NCBI RefSeq assembly: GCF_007829035.1
Contig: NZ_VIVQ01000001.1
Location: 1,860,001-1,924,000 of the forward strand
DNA length: 64,000 nucleotides
Source of the DNA: Rudaeicoccus suwonensis
Lineage (GTDB): Bacteria; Actinomycetota; Actinomycetes; Actinomycetales; Dermatophilaceae
Reading direction: 5' to 3'
Shown: positions 55,301 to 63,255 of the stretch, one piece after another
Layout of the letters: the number at the start of each line of letters is the position of its first letter
How positions within the stretch are numbered: position 1 is the first letter of the stretch
The notes under the pieces: generated by a model
What the model was told of the DNA's origin: nothing
The model's database searches: none
Seen by the model: only the letters and a program-made list of their open reading frames with translations
Made by a program: the position numbers and the translations under genes

Positions 55301-55321
55301 CCGGACGGCGTCTCCGTCCGG
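55301..55321 (-). terminator. intercistronic hairpin
   Basis: CCGGACGG (55301-55308) pairs with CCGTCCGG (55314-55321) around 5 nt. On the minus strand it is followed by TTTGTC. It lies between the DUF5808 gene and the 44-aa gene and may act as a partial terminator or mRNA 3' stabiliser. Confidence 0.55.
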
Positions 55322-55355
55322 AAGTTCATCGCATGCTTGCTTCAGCGTTGTGCCG

Positions 55356-56462
55356 TCAGTGCAGCGCGAGTGGCAGGACGACGCCCAGCACGACGAAAGC
55401 CAGCAACGCAATGGTCAGCGCCATACCGGCCGGCGCTCCGACGTTGACGGTGTAACCGACGCCGACCCGCTTGGGCACAAAGACCGCAGGATCGTCGCGG
55501 TTGAAGTAGACCAAGCCACCTTTCCAGACCCGATCATCATCGGGTGAATCGGCGGCCGAAGTGCCCGATTTCGTTGAAGATTCGGATGTCACAACCACTT
55601 GATGCTCTCCGCGCAGCCTGGTCGCCCGCACGACAGCGAAGCCGGCAAATGCCAGCATCACGACCGTCATCGCAATGACCACGACTCCGCGGAGCTCGTC
55701 CGGCACCGTCAGGTATGTCGTTGTGCCGACCACCGCGAACATCGTTGCTACGAGCACGACAGCTCCGCTCAGGATTGTCGTCGTGACGCGCAGCGTTGAC
55801 TCGGCGCGCTGTTTCGCGCCCCCTTGGTCACCATCGGCGTAACGACGGGGCGGCAACTTCGCGAGAATCACCAGCAGCACTCCGAGCACGACCGTCACCA
55901 CGAGCCCTATGAGCAGCGGCCCAAAGACCGTCATGACGCTCTTGTCGGCCCACGAATCGGCCCGTCCGCTGATTCCGAAGTGCACCGGGAACCGCTGCGG
56001 CAGTTGACTCCAACGGGCGACACCCACGGCGGCAGCGACAGCCTGGACCAGCAGTGCGACGCCGATCGACCACCACACTCGCCGTGGCGTCGCGTGTGCC
56101 TGCGGTGAGACCGAGGCAGACGCCACGACGGAAACATCGTCATACCAATGGCTTTCGCGCTTGGTCATGATGATGCTCCGGCGACACCAGATGAGCGCGA
56201 GCGCACCCGCCGCGACCATGCCGAGTGTCCCGACGGCAAGCCCCACGGCGGGGTTCGGGATGGCGACGACTGCGACGAGAAGGACCACACCTGCACTGCC
56301 CGTGATGCGGTGGAAGCGGCGAATCGCGATGGCCACAACGGGGTCTGCGGCATACCGCGCCGGGACGCTGACGCCCAGTGGCACGGTCGGTCGGGACAGT
56401 TGCGGCGACAGGTAGACACATCCCGCGATCAGCAGGACGACTGCGATGTTGACCCAGATCAT
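55356..56462 (-). CDS. DUF1648/DUF5808 membrane protein
   Basis: A 368-residue multi-pass membrane protein. An N-terminal helix pair comes first, then a DUF1648 segment (WSQLPQRFPVHFGISGRADSWADKS). Four more helices follow, then a soluble DUF5808 part (WKGGLVYFNRDDPAVFVPKRVGVGYTVN) and a last helix. Similar proteins are often paired with YtrA-type GntR regulators and suspected of sensing envelope stress. The start overlaps the gntR stop by ATGA (56459-56462). Confidence 0.82.
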   Translation of the reverse strand: MIWVNIAVVLLIAGCVYLSPQLSRPTVPLGVSVPARYAADPVVAIAIRRFHRITGSAGVVLLVAVVAIPNPAVGLAVGTLGMVAAGALALIWCRRSIIMTKRESHWYDDVSVVASASVSPQAHATPRRVWWSIGVALLVQAVAAAVGVARWSQLPQRFPVHFGISGRADSWADKSVMTVFGPLLIGLVVTVVLGVLLVILAKLPPRRYADGDQGGAKQRAESTLRVTTTILSGAVVLVATMFAVVGTTTYLTVPDELRGVVVIAMTVVMLAFAGFAVVRATRLRGEHQVVVTSESSTKSGTSAADSPDDDRVWKGGLVYFNRDDPAVFVPKRVGVGYTVNVGAPAGMALTIALLAFVVLGVVLPLALH

Positions 56463-56860
56463 GCCTGCAATCCCCTGTCTGCTCCCGTGAAACTCGTTGC
56501 GACTGCATCGCATTCGTCCAACAGCGACTGCAGGGGCACGCCCTTGGCGATCTCTTCGGCGAAGAGCATCCGCACGCGGTCGTGCCAGTCGAATGATGGC
56601 GACGACTGCACCGGATGATCGGGGTCGCAGGCAACCACCGATCCGGACTTGGCATTCGTCGTCAGAAAGCCGTCCTCACGCAGACTGTCGTAGGCCTTCA
56701 CGACGGTCGCCGGATTGATACCGAAGGCCACGGCCAACCCGCGAACCGACTGCAGGGCCTCTCCGTAGCGCAGTCCGCCACCTGCGATCGCCTCGACGAT
56801 GCGGTCGCGCAACTGCTGGTAGATCGGTGTCCGCGACTGCGGTTCCAGAACGATCTCCAC
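56459..56860 (-). CDS. YtrA-type GntR-family regulator
   Basis: A 133-residue short GntR regulator. The winged helix-turn-helix spans about 8-75, with SRTPIYQQLRDRIVEAIAGGGL, a SVRGLAVAFGINPATVVKAYDSL recognition region and EDGFLTT. A short C-terminal helix replaces a large effector domain, as in YtrA repressors. The GTG at 56860 has AAAGGG upstream; a longer frame to 56890 would run into the operator repeat. It is the first gene of the operon with the DUF5808 membrane protein, and probably autoregulated. Confidence 0.87.
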   Translation of the reverse strand: MEIVLEPQSRTPIYQQLRDRIVEAIAGGGLRYGEALQSVRGLAVAFGINPATVVKAYDSLREDGFLTTNAKSGSVVACDPDHPVQSSPSFDWHDRVRMLFAEEIAKGVPLQSLLDECDAVATSFTGADRGLQA

Positions 56861-56878
56861 GGCGGCCCTTTCGCACAA

Positions 56879-56930
56879 TCTGTATTGCACCTATCAACAC
56901 AGTCAACTGTATGACTATCGCCAATACAGA
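56879..56930. promoter_or_regulatory. inverted repeats upstream of the GntR gene
   Basis: TCTGTATTG (56879-56887) and CAATACAGA (56922-56930) are a perfect 9-bp inverted pair. Between them ACAGTCAACTGT (56899-56910) is another palindrome. This is a good autoregulatory operator candidate for the GntR repressor. Confidence 0.6.
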
Positions 56931-56957
56931 TGCAAGTACGCCGCTGCAATACATGCC

Positions 56958-57012
56958 CACGTATGACGCAGCCCGCGTCCCCTCGGAGGGGACGCGGGCT
57001 GCGTCATACGTG
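56958..57012 (-). terminator. aconitase terminator, 25-bp perfect stem
   Basis: Bases 56958-56982 (start CACGTATGACGCAGCC, end GTCCCC) pair without mismatch with 56988-57012 around the 5-nt loop TCGGA. It lies 24 bp after the acnA stop. The outer stem contains GTATGACG and its complement, the octamer that is over-represented through the window. Confidence 0.85.
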
Positions 57013-57035
57013 CCGTCAACCGGTGGCCGACATGG

Positions 57036-59699
57036 TCAGTTGGAGACCAAGGACCGCAGGACGTACTGCAGGATGCCGTCGTTGCGGTAGTACTCCGCTT
57101 CGCCGGGAGTGTCGATGCGCACGTCGGCGTCGAACTCGACCTTCGCGCCGTCCGTCTTGGTCGCCGTGACGTGGACAGTCTTGGGAATGCCTCCATCGTT
57201 CAGTGCCGAAACGCCTTCGATGTCAAAGGATTCCGTGCCGTCCAAGCCGAGGGACTCGATGTTCTGCCCCTGTGGGAACTGCAGCGGCAGCACACCCATG
57301 CCGATCAGATTGGACCGGTGGATCCGCTCGAAGGACTCGGTGATGACCGCCTTGACGCCCAGCAGTCGAGTGCCCTTGGCCGCCCAGTCGCGCGACGACC
57401 CGGAGCCGTACTCCTTGCCACCCAGGATCACCAGCGGGATGCCGGCGTCCGCGTAGTTCTGCGCGGCATCGTAGATCGCTGCCTGCTCGCCGTCCTTGGT
57501 GAAGTCGCGGGTGTAGCCGCCCTCGACATCGTCCAGCAACTGGTTGCGCAGCCGGATGTTGGCGAAGGTGCCACGCACCATGACCTCGTGGTTGCCGCGC
57601 CGCGAACCGTAGGAGTTGAAGTCGCGGCGCTGGACGCCGTGCTCCGACAGGTAACGGCCAGCCGGGCTGTCTGCCTTGATCGAACCGGCCGGGCTGATGT
57701 GGTCGGTCGTGACCGAGTCCCCCAGCTTGGCCAGCACGCGCGCACCCTTGATGTCCTCGACCGGCGACGGCTTGGCCGCCATGCCCTCGAAGTACGGAGG
57801 CTTGCGCACGTATGTCGAATCTTCGGCCCACTCGAAGGTGTCGCCCTCCGGCGTGGGCAGCGACTGCCAGCGCTCGTCACCGGCGAAGACGTCGGCGTAG
57901 TCCTTGACGAACAGCTCGCGGTCCATCGCACCGGCGATCGTCTGCTCGACGTCGGTCGGCGCCGGCCAGATGTCCTTGAGGAAGACGTCGTTGCCGGCCT
58001 GGTCCTGACCCAGCGGGTCGGTCTCGAAGTCGAAGTTCATCGTTCCGGCGAGCGCGTAGGCGATGACCAGCGGCGGCGAGGCCAGGTAGTTCATCTTGAC
58101 GTCGGGGTTGATGCGGCCTTCGAAGTTGCGGTTGCCCGATAGCACCGAAACCACTGTCAGATCGTCCTTCTGGACGGCCGCCGAGATCTCTTCGTTGAGC
58201 GGGCCGGAGTTGCCGATGCACGTGGTGCAGCCGTAGCCGACGAGGTAGAAGCCGAGCTTCTCCAGGTAGGGCCACAGGCCGGCGTTGTCGTAGTAACCGG
58301 TCACAACCTGCGAACCAGGCGCCATCGACGTCTTGACCCACGGCGGGACCGTCAGGCCCTTCTCGACGGCGTTCTTGGCCAGCAGTGCAGCCGCCATCAT
58401 CACCGACGGGTTGGAGGTGTTGGTGCAGCTGGTGATGCTGGCGATCACCACGGCGCCGTCCTTCAGGCCGTAGGTCTTGCCGTCCTCACTGGTGACCTCG
58501 GCCTCGCGGAAGTTGCCTTCCACGCCGTAGTTCTTGATGTCCAGGGAGAACTGCTGCTTGGCGTCGGCCAGCACGATACGGTCCTGCGGACGCTTCGGAC
58601 CGGCGATCGAGGGTACGACTGTCGACAGGTCGAGCTCGAGACGCTCACTGAACCGTGGCTCGACGCTCGCGTCGTGCCACAGGCCCTGCTCCTTGGCGTA
58701 GGCCTCGACGAGCGTGACCTGCTCGTCGGGACGGCCGGTGAGACGCAGGTAGTCCAGGGTGACATCGTCGATCGGGAAGATCGCGCAGGTGGACCCGAAC
58801 TCCGGGCTCATGTTGCCGATGGTCGCGCGGTTGGCCAGCGGCACCGAGGCGACGCCCTCGCCGTAGAACTCCACGAACTTGCCGACCACGCCGTGCTCAC
58901 GCAGCATCTGGGTGATGGTCAGCACGACATCGGTCGCCGTTGCACCAGAAGGGATTTCGCCGGTCAGCTTGAAGCCGACGACGCGCGGGATCAGCATCGA
59001 GACCGGCTGGCCCAGCATCGCGGCCTCCGCCTCGATGCCGCCGACGCCCCAGCCCAGCACGCCCAGGCCGTTGACCATCGTCGTGTGGCTGTCGGTGCCG
59101 ACGCAGGAGTCGGGGTAGGCGACACCGTCGCGCACCATGACGGTGCGGGCGAGGTGCTCGATGTTGACCTGGTGCACGATGCCGGTGCCCGGCGGCACGA
59201 CCTTGAAGTCGTCGAAGGCGGTCTGGCCCCAGCGCAGGAACTGGTAGCGCTCCTTGTTGCGGCCGTACTCGATCTCGACGTTCTTCTCGAAGGCGTCGGG
59301 ACGACCAAAGACGTCAATGATGACGGAGTGGTCGATGACCATCTCGGCGGGAGCAAGCGGGTTGATCTTGGTGGCATCGCCGCCCAGGTCGACAACGGCC
59401 TCACGCATGGTGGCCAGGTCGACCACGCACGGCACACCGGTGAAGTCCTGCATGATCACGCGGGCCGGCGTGAACTGGATCTCGGTGTCGGGCGTGGCGT
59501 TTTCGTCCCACTGACCGACAGCGTTGATGTGGTCCTTGGTGATGTTCGCGCCGTCCTCGGTCCGTAGGAGACACTCCAGCAGCACCTTGAGACTGAACGG
59601 CAGATTCTTGCTGCCCTCGACCTTGTCGAGGCGGTAGATCTCGTAGGACTGATCCCCGACCTTCAGGGTGTCCTTCGCACCAAAGCTGTCGCTGCTCAC
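57036..59699 (-). CDS. acnA: aconitate hydratase A
   Basis: An 887-residue monomeric aconitase that interconverts citrate and isocitrate with a [4Fe-4S] cluster. Cluster cysteines are in [13 protein letters not shown] and [11 protein letters not shown]. Other active-site motifs are [19 protein letters not shown] and [15 protein letters not shown]. The C-terminal swivel domain is complete. The GTG start at 59699 has AAGGAG upstream. A TATCTTGA-TG-TCAAGATA palindrome 24 bp before the start is a likely operator. A strong hairpin closes the unit. Confidence 0.96.
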   Translation of the reverse strand: MSSDSFGAKDTLKVGDQSYEIYRLDKVEGSKNLPFSLKVLLECLLRTEDGANITKDHINAVGQWDENATPDTEIQFTPARVIMQDFTGVPCVVDLATMREAVVDLGGDATKINPLAPAEMVIDHSVIIDVFGRPDAFEKNVEIEYGRNKERYQFLRWGQTAFDDFKVVPPGTGIVHQVNIEHLARTVMVRDGVAYPDSCVGTDSHTTMVNGLGVLGWGVGGIEAEAAMLGQPVSMLIPRVVGFKLTGEIPSGATATDVVLTITQMLREHGVVGKFVEFYGEGVASVPLANRATIGNMSPEFGSTCAIFPIDDVTLDYLRLTGRPDEQVTLVEAYAKEQGLWHDASVEPRFSERLELDLSTVVPSIAGPKRPQDRIVLADAKQQFSLDIKNYGVEGNFREAEVTSEDGKTYGLKDGAVVIASITSCTNTSNPSVMMAAALLAKNAVEKGLTVPPWVKTSMAPGSQVVTGYYDNAGLWPYLEKLGFYLVGYGCTTCIGNSGPLNEEISAAVQKDDLTVVSVLSGNRNFEGRINPDVKMNYLASPPLVIAYALAGTMNFDFETDPLGQDQAGNDVFLKDIWPAPTDVEQTIAGAMDRELFVKDYADVFAGDERWQSLPTPEGDTFEWAEDSTYVRKPPYFEGMAAKPSPVEDIKGARVLAKLGDSVTTDHISPAGSIKADSPAGRYLSEHGVQRRDFNSYGSRRGNHEVMVRGTFANIRLRNQLLDDVEGGYTRDFTKDGEQAAIYDAAQNYADAGIPLVILGGKEYGSGSSRDWAAKGTRLLGVKAVITESFERIHRSNLIGMGVLPLQFPQGQNIESLGLDGTESFDIEGVSALNDGGIPKTVHVTATKTDGAKVEFDADVRIDTPGEAEYYRNDGILQYVLRSLVSN

Positions 59700-59723
59700 G
59701 ACGACTCCTTTGTCCGATCGATA

Positions 59724-59741
59724 TATCTTGATGTCAAGATA
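59724..59741 (-). promoter_or_regulatory. palindrome TATCTTGA-TG-TCAAGATA upstream of acnA
   Basis: An 18-bp inverted repeat with 8-bp perfect arms lies just before the acnA ribosome site. The form resembles MarR-type operators. From memory, aconitase in Streptomyces is controlled by the MarR-family protein TamR, which may be the parallel. No candidate regulator is adjacent. Confidence 0.6.
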
Positions 59742-59980
59742 ATGTTCTCACACCGGCCGCGCGCCTTTCAGCAAAGGCAGACCTAACTCGAAACCGTGAC
59801 ACGCAGCCCCGTGTCGATCCTCCCACCGCACCACCGATCGCGACCCAGATCCGCGTCAGCAATCGCCGCTACCTGGCCGCCAACCGAGCAACGCGCTTCT
59901 CATGTCGAGCGCGATCGAGAGTGGCTTCAACCGAGATGAGCTCGAGCCTCCGACGAAAGAACCGCACTCAAGCAGATGAG
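59742..59980. other. non-coding spacer between acnA and vapBC
   Basis: About 240 bp of divergent intergenic DNA. Short open frames on both strands lack a ribosome site and family resemblance. It must hold the upstream part of the acnA promoter. I see nothing else that I can support. Confidence 0.45.
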
Positions 59981-60010
59981 ATATATACTCGATGGCGCAA
60001 CGTTATATAT
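59981..60010 (+). promoter_or_regulatory. AT-rich inverted repeat, candidate VapBC operator
   Basis: ATATATA (59981-59987) and TATATAT (60004-60010) flank a 16-bp centre directly before GGAGG and the vapB start. Such paired AT-rich half-sites upstream of vapBC are usually bound by the VapBC complex for autorepression. Confidence 0.55.
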
Positions 60011-60020
60011 GGAGGTCCGT

Positions 60021-60227
60021 ATGACGAAGACATTGATCGACCTCGACGACGAACTCATCCGTCGAGCCCAGGAAGTGTCGGGCATCTCAACGAAGAAGGG
60101 CGTCGTCATGGCGGCATTGGAGGAAATGGTCCGTCGCGACGACCTGCGGCGGTATGCCGACTACATCGCTTCGGGCGCGGTTGACGATCTGGCCGACCCG
60201 GACGTGATGCGGGCAGCGCACCGGTGA
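60021..60227 (+). CDS. vapB: VapB-type antitoxin
   Basis: A 68-residue antitoxin. The N-terminal ribbon-helix-helix-like part TKTLIDLDDELIRRAQEVSG and helix KKGVVMAALEEMVRRDDLRRY fit the VapB family with an IDLDD strand. The C-terminal part should wrap the toxin. GGAGG stands 5 nt before the ATG at 60021. The stop overlaps the vapC GTG start (60224-60227). Confidence 0.87.
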   Translation: MTKTLIDLDDELIRRAQEVSGISTKKGVVMAALEEMVRRDDLRRYADYIASGAVDDLADPDVMRAAHR

Positions 60228-60661
60228 CGACCCGCTTCTTGGTCGACAACTCCGTCGTACAGCGCCTTGGCAAACCCGTCATCCGCCACGCGTGGGACCA
60301 ACTCGTGGATCAGGGAGTCATCTCGACCTGCCTGCCAGTGATGCTGGAGGCCGGCTACTCGGCGCGGTCTGCTCGCGAACACACACAACTGCTTGCTCTG
60401 GAACAGCTGGCCAAAGTTGTGCTGCCGCCGACTCCCGAGGTTCTGACATTCGCGCTACAGATCCAGGCCAACCTCTTTGCCGCTGGGAAGGGACGCTCCG
60501 CTGGCATCAGCGACATCCAAATCGCTGCGACGGCACTCCATCACTCGACTCCGACAGACCAGGTGGTCGTCGTGCATTACGACGCGGACTTCGAGCACAT
60601 CAAAAGCGTCACTCCTGAGCTCACCCTGCAATGGATCGTGCCACGAGGAACCGTCGACTGA
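60224..60661 (+). CDS. vapC: VapC-type PIN-domain toxin
   Basis: A 145-residue PIN-domain ribonuclease toxin. The four acidic positions are Asp8 (FLVDNSV), Glu42 (MLEAGYSA), Asp97 (GISDIQIAA) and Asp120 (HYDADFEHI), so the metal site looks complete. It is neutralised by the overlapping VapB. Targets of VapC toxins are usually tRNA or rRNA; the target here is unknown. Confidence 0.9.
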   Translation: MTTRFLVDNSVVQRLGKPVIRHAWDQLVDQGVISTCLPVMLEAGYSARSAREHTQLLALEQLAKVVLPPTPEVLTFALQIQANLFAAGKGRSAGISDIQIAATALHHSTPTDQVVVVHYDADFEHIKSVTPELTLQWIVPRGTVD

Positions 60662-60798
60662 CGTCGCGGCCCCGAATTGGAATTGAGCAAGGCGAGAGCG
60701 GTCTTCCTCCGCTGCCCCACTGCTGATCACGCACGCCCGGCTTCCTACTGTCGACGACGCTGGAACTGGCGTGTGGCGATCGACGAGGCATTCACCAC

Positions 60799-61020
60799 AT
60801 GGGCGGCGCGGACGCATTGTCCCGGGCAGAACTCGGACAGCTCATCGCTTTGCGCGATGGATTGGACCCGACCGCGCTGCCTACCCGGCTCCAGGAGCAA
60901 GAACTCTGGCGCCCACGCGACGTGCGTCTGGACAACACTGCGACGCAGGCAGTGCTCACGACTCGGCTGCGCGGTGCTCGTGAATTCCTTGCCGCTGACG
61001 GAACGACTCACACACGGTGA
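60799..61020 (+). CDS. small hypothetical protein, possibly a gene remnant
   Basis: A 73-residue frame (SRAELGQLIALRDGLDPTAL ... ELWRPRDVRLDNT) whose composition looks protein-like. It has no strong ribosome site and no recognised domain. It lies in a 411-bp gap between vapC and a minus-strand gene. The LRDGLDP..L pattern recalls helical tails of some transposases or integrases, but the match is too weak to name. The rest of the gap (60662-60798 and 61021-61072) shows nothing. Confidence 0.35.
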   Translation: MGGADALSRAELGQLIALRDGLDPTALPTRLQEQELWRPRDVRLDNTATQAVLTTRLRGAREFLAADGTTHTR

Positions 61021-61072
61021 TTCCGGCAGTCTCACTCGGTCCCAGTCGAGACCGGCGGCGCCGACGGCACTC

Positions 61073-61771
61073 TCATTGACCTTCCGTATCCGCAGGCAAC
61101 TCAGCGAGGAACTGTTCAAAGCGCTGGTCGTCACCGTTGAGGCTCCACTGCTCACCGCACGACTCGCACTCGCGCACGTAGCCCGGGTAGCTGCACCCGA
61201 CGTGATGAGCCCACTCGGGATAGTCGACAACAGGACACGGGTAGACAGGCATACCGGCCAAAATATGGGTCACATCACCAGATCCGCAGGATCGGCAGGT
61301 GCCACGCGGGACGTCATACGGCACATGCTCCGGCTCTTGGATCAGCTCGGTGACCACGACATCGTCATCGTCTTCCAGCAGGTTATAGATCCGTACACGC
61401 CCGAGCGCATCGTGCAGCGCACTGATCAGGGCGCTGTCGTCAAGATCAGCGATCCGCACGACATCTCCAGTTGCCGGAACATCGTCGCCGTACGGCCCGA
61501 GATCGTCGGCGATGTCTGCACACTCGCGCACCAGTTGGACCACGCTCAGCGGGAAATCGACAGTGCAACCGACGGCCTCGTCGTTTGCGTAGATGAACAC
61601 CTCGAGGAATGCGCTCTCTGCTGTGCTGTCCGCCAAATGGTCGATGACAGCAAACCGCCTGCCGAACAGCGCCATCAGCAACGTCTCGACATCATCGATG
61701 TGGTCGATCTCAACGACATTGAGTAACTGCTCAGAGTCGTCGGCAACCGTCGTGAACCTGGTGTCTTCCAT
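61073..61771 (-). CDS. hypothetical protein with C-terminal CxxC zinc-ribbon-like region
   Basis: A protein of about 232 residues. The N-terminal two thirds are acidic and alpha/beta (DSEQLLNVVEIDHIDDVETLLMALFG). The end has CRSCGSGDVTH, a middle GMPVYPCPV and VRECESCGEQW, likely a zinc site. No family is recognised. The start is unsure: I prefer ATG 61771, while a TTG at 61858 would overlap the methyltransferase stop by TTGA and add 29 residues. Confidence 0.65.
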   Translation of the reverse strand: MEDTRFTTVADDSEQLLNVVEIDHIDDVETLLMALFGRRFAVIDHLADSTAESAFLEVFIYANDEAVGCTVDFPLSVVQLVRECADIADDLGPYGDDVPATGDVVRIADLDDSALISALHDALGRVRIYNLLEDDDDVVVTELIQEPEHVPYDVPRGTCRSCGSGDVTHILAGMPVYPCPVVDYPEWAHHVGCSYPGYVRECESCGEQWSLNGDDQRFEQFLAELPADTEGQ

Positions 61772-61854
61772 GCCCAGATTCTTCCAGCGAGGTATGACAC
61801 CCACCACGCGTCGAACGCCGGCCGGGTCACTCACCGCGACCGCTGACTGGATCG

Positions 61855-63255
61855 TCAATCGTCAGCTACGAGAACCTGATTCGACGGCTCGAGTATGGCG
61901 ATGCATTCGACGTGATGCGTCATCGGGAAGGCGTCGAACGCCCGCAACGAGCGCACCTGATAACCCTGCTCCGCGGCATACGACAGATCACGTGCCAAGG
62001 CAGCCGGATCGCACGCGACGTATGCCGCCCGCCTCGGCCGCAGCTGCAAGGTCGCCTCGATCACCGCGCGCCCGGCTCCGGTCCGCGGCGGGTCGAGCAC
62101 GACGAGGTCGACGCGGTCGAGCCTCTGCGTCACGACGTCGATCCATCCGCGCCGGCCGATGTCCGCCCGACGAACCTCCGCCTGCGAGACCTCCGCAAGG
62201 TTCAGCGCCGCATCCCGCACCGCACGCGAGTCGCCTTCGAGCCCGAGCACGCGCCCGTCGTCTCCCACCTCCTCCGCGAGGAAGGCCGTGAACACCCCGA
62301 CACCGCTGTAGAGATCGAGCACCCGATCGCCCGCCGCGGGCTGCAGACCATCGAGCACCTCAGACACGAAGGTGCCCGCGGCGCCGGGGTGCACCTGCCA
62401 GAAGCCACGTGCCGAGACTTCGAAGTCACCTTCACCCAGCTGCGGAACAACCACGGTCTCAACGACATTCGGCACATCACCCACCAGTGGCAGGTCGACG
62501 GAAGTCACCGATCCGTCAGAGCTCACCGCGATGTCGAGACCGGTCACACCGGTCTCGACCACCGACGAGAGCACACCCGATGCAGCCACCTCCGGCACCG
62601 CGATCAGGCAATCCTCGACCGGCACCACATCGTGCGAACGATGTTTGCGCAACCCCAACCGGCCGCCCGCGGCTGTCGCGAACTCGACCCGCGTGCGCCA
62701 TCGCAGACCGTCCGCATCGCCCGGCACGGCCTCGACCTCCCCGGCCCACTCGAGCCCGGCAAGCCATCGCAACTGCTCACGCACCACCATCGTCTTCAGC
62801 TCGCGCCCGTATGCCGCAGACGCGTGCTGCCAGTCGCATCCGCCGCAGGCGCCGGGCCCGGCATACGCGCACGGGGCAGGCCGCCGTTGCGGGGACGCCT
62901 GCACGATCTGCACGGCATCCGCGCGCAGGAACTTCGAGGTCGTCGTGCCGTCGGTGATCCGGATCCGGACCTGCTCCCCCGGCAGCGCGTGGCGCACGAA
63001 GACGACGCGACCGTCGAGTCGAGCGACGCAGTGACCGCCGTGCGCGACATCGCCGATGAGCACCTCGTGCTCTTGACCTGCCATCGAAAGCCCTTGATCA
63101 GCTTGGGCTTTCGGACGCACCTGGTCGGGGCGACCGCTGCGGGCGGGTGCTCCCCGCCGGCGGCTGTCGCCGCGCCCGCCACCACCGTTACGCCCGCCGC
63201 GGCCACGATCCGACCCGGCACCACCGGCACGGCCGGACCGGGACCCGCCGCTCAC
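61855..63255 (-). CDS. TRAM-domain 5-methyluridine RNA methyltransferase (RlmD/TrmA-like)
   Basis: A 466-residue SAM-dependent RNA m5U methyltransferase. An unusual G/R/S-rich N-terminal extension (1-55) precedes a TRAM domain (about 60-115). Iron-sulfur ligands are Cys129, Cys137 and Cys140 in CAYAGPGACGGC plus a later Cys in VEDCLIAV. The Rossmann methyltransferase part has VLDLYSGVGVFTAFLAEEVG and VVLDPPRTG. The catalytic Cys is in YVACDPAALARDL and the base Glu in HHVECIAIL. rRNA or tRNA may be the target. The GTG start overlaps the permease stop (63252-63255). Confidence 0.9.
   Translation of the reverse strand: MSGGSRSGRAGGAGSDRGRGGRNGGGGRGDSRRRGAPARSGRPDQVRPKAQADQGLSMAGQEHEVLIGDVAHGGHCVARLDGRVVFVRHALPGEQVRIRITDGTTTSKFLRADAVQIVQASPQRRPAPCAYAGPGACGGCDWQHASAAYGRELKTMVVREQLRWLAGLEWAGEVEAVPGDADGLRWRTRVEFATAAGGRLGLRKHRSHDVVPVEDCLIAVPEVAASGVLSSVVETGVTGLDIAVSSDGSVTSVDLPLVGDVPNVVETVVVPQLGEGDFEVSARGFWQVHPGAAGTFVSEVLDGLQPAAGDRVLDLYSGVGVFTAFLAEEVGDDGRVLGLEGDSRAVRDAALNLAEVSQAEVRRADIGRRGWIDVVTQRLDRVDLVVLDPPRTGAGRAVIEATLQLRPRRAAYVACDPAALARDLSYAAEQGYQVRSLRAFDAFPMTHHVECIAILEPSNQVLVADD

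Noticed and set aside
60799-61020. Transposase or integrase remnant
   Set aside because: The likeness is limited to a short helical pattern. There are no catalytic residues, terminal repeats or target duplication, so it is left as hypothetical.
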